NCBI GenBank assembly: GCA_003476595.1 | Contig: DMTU01000282.1 | Location: forward strand, 1-7,991 | Direction: 5' to 3' | Length of the DNA stretch: 7,991 bases | From: Acidimicrobiaceae bacterium | Lineage (GTDB): Bacteria > Actinomycetota > Acidimicrobiia > Acidimicrobiales > Salinilacustritrichaceae | Shown here: positions 5,326 to 7,991 of the stretch, piece after piece | How positions within the stretch are numbered: position 1 is the first letter of the stretch | Layout of the letters: every line of letters starts with the position of its first letter | Program-made: the position numbers and the translations under genes | The notes under the pieces: model-generated | What the model saw: only the letters and a program-made list of their open reading frames with translations | What the model was told of the DNA's origin: nothing | Databases searched by the model: none

Positions 5326-5331
5326 CGCTCC

Positions 5332-6573
5332 ATGGCCATCACGACCGAACCCCGACTCGGGCAGGACGCCCGGATCGGCGCGCTGTTCGAGCGGTTGGCC
5401 GAGCTGCAGGGCCAGCGCAACGTCATCGACGCACAGATCGTCGACGTGGTCCGGGAGCTCGAGGCGGACGACCTGTGGGCGATCACCGGGTCCCGGTCGC
5501 TGGAGAGCTGCGTGGCGTGGAAGACGGGGTCGTCGTACTCCCACGCCAAGGCGCTGGCCGAGGTCGCCCGCCGGGCCGAAGCGTTCCCCCGCTGCGTCGG
5601 CGGATTGCGGGAGGGCTCGCTGTCGCTGGACCAGGTGGCGGTCATCGCCGAGCGGGCGGTCGACGGCTCCGACGAGCACTACGCCGGCCTGGCCCAGGCG
5701 GCCACCGTGTCCCAGCTGCGCACGGCGCTCAACCTGGCGCCCAAGCCGGACAAGGAGCCGCCGGCCGAGCCGGAGCGGTCGGTCACCAAGATCACCGACG
5801 ACGAGTTCGCCATCTGGCGGGTCAAGCTGCCCCACGTCGACGCCGCGGTCTTCGACGCCGCCCTGCAGTCCCACCTCGATGCGCTGGCGGCCGAATGGAA
5901 GCGGGACCACGGCGAGCGGGACGAGGCATCGGAGCAGGCGCCGCCGTTCCCCACCGTGGCCGACGCGTTCATGCGCCTGGTCGAGCACGGCTGGGATGCC
6001 GACGCCGTCGCCCGGCCCCATGGGCACCGCACGACGGTCGTCGTCCACCTCGACGTGGAGTCCCAGATCGGGTCGCTGCACCTCGGGCCGGCGCTGACCG
6101 AGGCCGAGCGCCTCTACCTGACCTGCGACTCGCGGGTGGAGACCTGGTTCGAGCGGGACGGCAAGCCGATCGGCGTCGGGCGTGAGACCCGCGAGATCCC
6201 CCGTCGCATCCGCCGGGCGCTGGAGCACCGCCATCCGACGTGCGCGGTGCCCGGCTGCGGGGCCACCCGCGGCCTGCACGCCCACCACATCTGGCACTGG
6301 GAGAAGGGCGGCCCGACGGAGCTCTGGAACTTGGTGCTCGTCTGCCCGTTCCACCACCGCCTCCACCACCGGAAGCTGATCACCATCTCCGGTCCGGGCC
6401 ACGCCATCACCGTCACCGACGTGAACGGACGGACGCTCGACGGCTCGTCGGTGGCCAGACCACCCACGGGTCCGCCACCCGACGTCGCCCCCTATGCCGG
6501 ACCAACCGGCGAGCGGGCGAGCTGGAAGTGGTATGAGCCGATGGTCCCGGGAGCGCGAGGCCGCGACAACTGA
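5332..6573 (+). CDS. DUF222 domain HNH endonuclease (13E12 repeat family)
   Basis: 413 residues of the actinobacterial 13E12-type family: an N-terminal helical DUF222 region (about 10-290) and a C-terminal HNH nuclease domain. In the first part RLAELQGQRNVIDAQIVDVV (21-40), then SLESCVAWKTGSS (56-68) and GGLREGSLSLDQVAVIAERA (90-109), follow the family pattern. The nuclease site begins with CAVPGCG (304-310), a Cys304/Cys309 zinc pair, then HAHHIWHWEKGGPTELWN (316-333) with His318/His319 and Asn333, and LVCPFHHRLHH (336-346) with Cys338 and His341/His342. All expected HNH residues are present. Length is typical. The ATG at 5332 follows the -10-like hexamer directly and lacks a ribosome site; a TTG at 5302 is rejected because it is inside the promoter. 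The tail after 375 is proline-rich and variable. These genes occur in many copies per genome and are thought to spread; the target is unknown. A strong hairpin follows the stop codon. Confidence 0.92.
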   Translation: MAITTEPRLGQDARIGALFERLAELQGQRNVIDAQIVDVVRELEADDLWAITGSRSLESCVAWKTGSSYSHAKALAEVARRAEAFPRCVGGLREGSLSLDQVAVIAERAVDGSDEHYAGLAQAATVSQLRTALNLAPKPDKEPPAEPERSVTKITDDEFAIWRVKLPHVDAAVFDAALQSHLDALAAEWKRDHGERDEASEQAPPFPTVADAFMRLVEHGWDADAVARPHGHRTTVVVHLDVESQIGSLHLGPALTEAERLYLTCDSRVETWFERDGKPIGVGRETREIPRRIRRALEHRHPTCAVPGCGATRGLHAHHIWHWEKGGPTELWNLVLVCPFHHRLHHRKLITISGPGHAITVTDVNGRTLDGSSVARPPTGPPPDVAPYAGPTGERASWKWYEPMVPGARGRDN

Positions 6574-6579
6574 GCGTGT

Positions 6580-6610
6580 GTGCCGCCGAGACCTGCGTGC
6601 TCGGCGGCGC
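6580..6610 (+). terminator. GC-rich hairpin after the HNH gene
   Basis: GCCGCCGAG (6582-6590), a 9-nt loop, then CTCGGCGGC (6600-6608): a perfect 9-bp stem, extendable by a G-T and a G-C pair. It begins 7-9 nt after the stop codon. There is no T-tract, which is common for actinobacterial terminators. Confidence 0.6.
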
Positions 6611-6694
6611 ATCGGCGCGCCCGTGCGCTCGGGCCAGCACCGTCGGCGTCCCGAGACTCGGCAGCGATGGCGTGCGACACTGCCTGGCGGATCC

Positions 6695-7792
6695 ATGCGA
6701 CACCTCGCCAACCCCCATCGCGGCCACGGGCTCCCCCGCCAGGAGGGCCTGGCGACGGGACGCGTCGTCGCCGATCCCACCGACGCCCAGGCGCTCTACG
6801 CCCGCTGCCCGGTCGCCGCCGCGACGCCGCTCGTCCCGGCTCCGGACCTGGCCGCCGCGCTCGGCGTCGGGCAGCTGTGGCTGAAGGACGAGCGCCAGCG
6901 GATGGGCCTGGGCAGCTTCAAGGCGCTGGGGGCATCCCACGCCATCGCCCGCCTCGCGGCCCGAGCGGTCGATGCGCCGGGCGCGCCCGCCGACCGGGCC
7001 ACGATGTCGACCGCACTGGCCGGCACCACCTTCGTGTGCGCGTCCGCCGGCAACCACGGGCTGTCGGTGGCGGCGGGGGCGCCGGTTTTCGGGGCGTCGG
7101 CGGTCATCCACCTCGCCCGCACCGTGCCCGAGGCATTCGTCGACCGCCTGCGGGCCCGCGGCGCTCGCGTGGTCCGCTCCGGCGATGACTACGAGGCGGC
7201 CATGGCGGCGGCCATGGCCGACGCCGAGGCGCACGGGTGGACGTTGCTGTCGGACTCCTCCTGGCCCGGCTACGTCGAGCTGCCCACCCTGGTCATGGAG
7301 GGGTACCTGATCATGGCGGCCGAGGCCGCGGATGCCGTCGAGGAGCCGCCGACCCATGTGGTCCTGCAGTGCGGGGTGGGCGGCCTCGCCGCCGCCGTCA
7401 CCGCACTGGTCCGCGACCGCTGGGGCGACGGGCCCACCGTCGTCGTGGTCGAACCATCAGCTGCGCCGGCGCTCCTCGAGAGCGTCGCAGCCGGTCGCCC
7501 GGTCGCAGCCCCGGGGCCGGTCTCGTCCATGGGCCGGCTCGACTGCAAGGAACCGTCGCACCTCGCCCTGGCCGCGCTCGCCCGCGACGCCGACCACTTC
7601 GTCACCGTCACCGACGAGCGCTGCGACGAGACCGTCGCCGTGCTCGCCGGGCACGACATGGCCACGACCCCCTCCGGTGCCGCCGGCATCGCCGCGGTGC
7701 ACCACGCCGGGGCGCACCGCGAGGCGCTGGGGCTGTCCGAGGGCAGCCGAGTGCTGGCCTTCGTGACCGAAGGGCCGGAGGGCGAGTCGTGA
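6695..7792 (+). CDS. Diaminopropionate ammonia-lyase-like PLP enzyme
   Basis: 365 residues, a fold-type II PLP enzyme closest in motif order to diaminopropionate ammonia-lyase (E. coli YgeX), which splits 2,3-diaminopropionate into pyruvate and ammonia. LWLKDERQRMGLGSFKALG (61-79) holds the PLP lysine, Lys76. ASAGNHG (116-122) is the substrate/PLP loop, LLSDSSWPGY (184-193) holds Asp187 (the YgeX QDTAWEGY position), and THVVLQCGVGGLA (220-232) is the PLP-phosphate loop. RLDCKEP (281-287) corresponds to GLACGEP of YgeX, and TPSGAAG (325-331) is the C-terminal PLP contact. YgeX is about 398 residues, so this is slightly short. The aspartate before GNHG in YgeX (TDGNHG) is Ala118 here, so a changed substrate is possible. 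ATG at 6695 is chosen, with a weak GGCGG upstream; the frame further upstream runs through the hairpin and into the HNH gene. It overlaps the next gene by 4 nt. Confidence 0.85.
   Translation: MRHLANPHRGHGLPRQEGLATGRVVADPTDAQALYARCPVAAATPLVPAPDLAAALGVGQLWLKDERQRMGLGSFKALGASHAIARLAARAVDAPGAPADRATMSTALAGTTFVCASAGNHGLSVAAGAPVFGASAVIHLARTVPEAFVDRLRARGARVVRSGDDYEAAMAAAMADAEAHGWTLLSDSSWPGYVELPTLVMEGYLIMAAEAADAVEEPPTHVVLQCGVGGLAAAVTALVRDRWGDGPTVVVVEPSAAPALLESVAAGRPVAAPGPVSSMGRLDCKEPSHLALAALARDADHFVTVTDERCDETVAVLAGHDMATTPSGAAGIAAVHHAGAHREALGLSEGSRVLAFVTEGPEGES
7777..7782 (+). promoter_or_regulatory. Shine-Dalgarno for the M20 gene, inside the upstream coding region
   Basis: GGAGGG six bases before the GTG at 7789. 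It decides the GTG start and supports translational coupling through the GTGA overlap. Confidence 0.75.
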
Positions 7793-7991
7793 CCGTGCCC
7801 GACCGGGCGGAGCTCGCCTCGCTGCGACGGCACCTCCACCGGCACCCGGAGACGGCGTTCGACGTGGATGCCACCGCCGAGCTGGTGGCCGATCGGCTGG
7901 CGGCGGCCGGTCTCGACGTCACCCGCGGCATCGGCGGGAGCGGTGTGGTCGCCACGCTGCGGCGGGGCACGTCGAGCCGCAGCATCGGGCG
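7789..7991 (+). CDS. M20-family amidohydrolase/peptidase, N-terminal part
   Basis: The first 67 codons of an M20 metallo-amidohydrolase (hippurate hydrolase/N-acyl amino acid hydrolase type), running off the right edge. ELASLRRHLHRHPETAFDVD is the characteristic first helix with the H..PE signature, followed by TAELVADRLAAAGLDV and the strand GSGVVATLRRG. The metal ligands (HxD and later residues) are beyond the window. The start is GTG at 7789, overlapping the previous stop (GTGA). GGAGGG at 7777-7782 inside the upstream gene gives a good ribosome site, so translation is coupled. A ygeX-ygeY-like pairing suggests it releases or processes the amino acid used by the lyase (inference). Confidence 0.88.
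   Translation, partial: MTVPDRAELASLRRHLHRHPETAFDVDATAELVADRLAAAGLDVTRGIGGSGVVATLRRGTSSRSIG

Noticed and set aside
5305..6780. 491-codon open frame on the minus strand opposite the HNH gene
   Set aside because: Antisense shadow rich in Arg, Gly and Asp; the plus strand encodes complete DUF222 and HNH motifs.
1..7991. CRISPR arrays, tRNA or rRNA genes, insertion-sequence ends
   Set aside because: No regularly spaced repeats, cloverleaf-like segments, transposase genes or paired terminal repeats were seen.

Overview
This is a very GC-rich chromosomal window with dense, short-spaced genes on both strands. GTG starts, apparently leaderless genes, a DUF222/HNH (13E12-type) gene and actinobacterial catabolic families all point to an actinobacterium. 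A small 'LPPVGWxDV' coiled-coil protein makes me favour a member of the Acidimicrobiia. That placement is inference; there is no rRNA or other marker gene here.

Layout. Positions 1-2072 (minus strand) hold an acyl-CoA dehydrogenase followed by a nitronate monooxygenase-like flavoprotein that runs off the left edge, forming a probable fatty-acid or side-chain catabolic operon. Positions 2073-2520 carry no intact gene. They hold two truncated tails of the small membrane protein that is intact at 4172-4474; the better-preserved one still has its promoter. Positions 2521-3928 (minus) hold a ferredoxin-like/metallo-beta-lactamase-fold protein and an NYN (PIN-like) domain protein. Positions 4172-4474 (plus) encode the intact 100-residue coiled-coil protein with a C-terminal membrane segment. 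Positions 4494-5272 (minus) hold a DUF427 protein and a VOC-fold protein. Positions 5332-6573 (plus) encode the DUF222/HNH endonuclease, followed by a strong hairpin. Positions 6695-7991 (plus) hold a diaminopropionate ammonia-lyase-like PLP enzyme, translationally coupled (4-nt overlap) to an M20-family amidohydrolase that runs off the right edge. This pair recalls the E. coli ygeX-ygeY neighbourhood.

Most noteworthy point. The small membrane-protein gene has an upstream motif (CTGTCGGAT-N8-TACGCT) that fits, from memory, the mycobacterial RecA-independent DNA-damage (PafBC-type) promoter TTGTCRGTG-N8-TAnnnT. The same layout (CTGTCGGAG-N8-TATTCT) is kept in front of the truncated copy at 2360-2503. 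A weaker version lies in front of the DUF222/HNH gene, where its -35 box coincides with the -35 box of the divergent VOC gene. The window may therefore show a multicopy, damage-responsive membrane protein family expanding and decaying beside another multicopy family. Several genes (VOC, MBL, HNH) look leaderless, with a -10-like hexamer 6-7 nt before the start codon.
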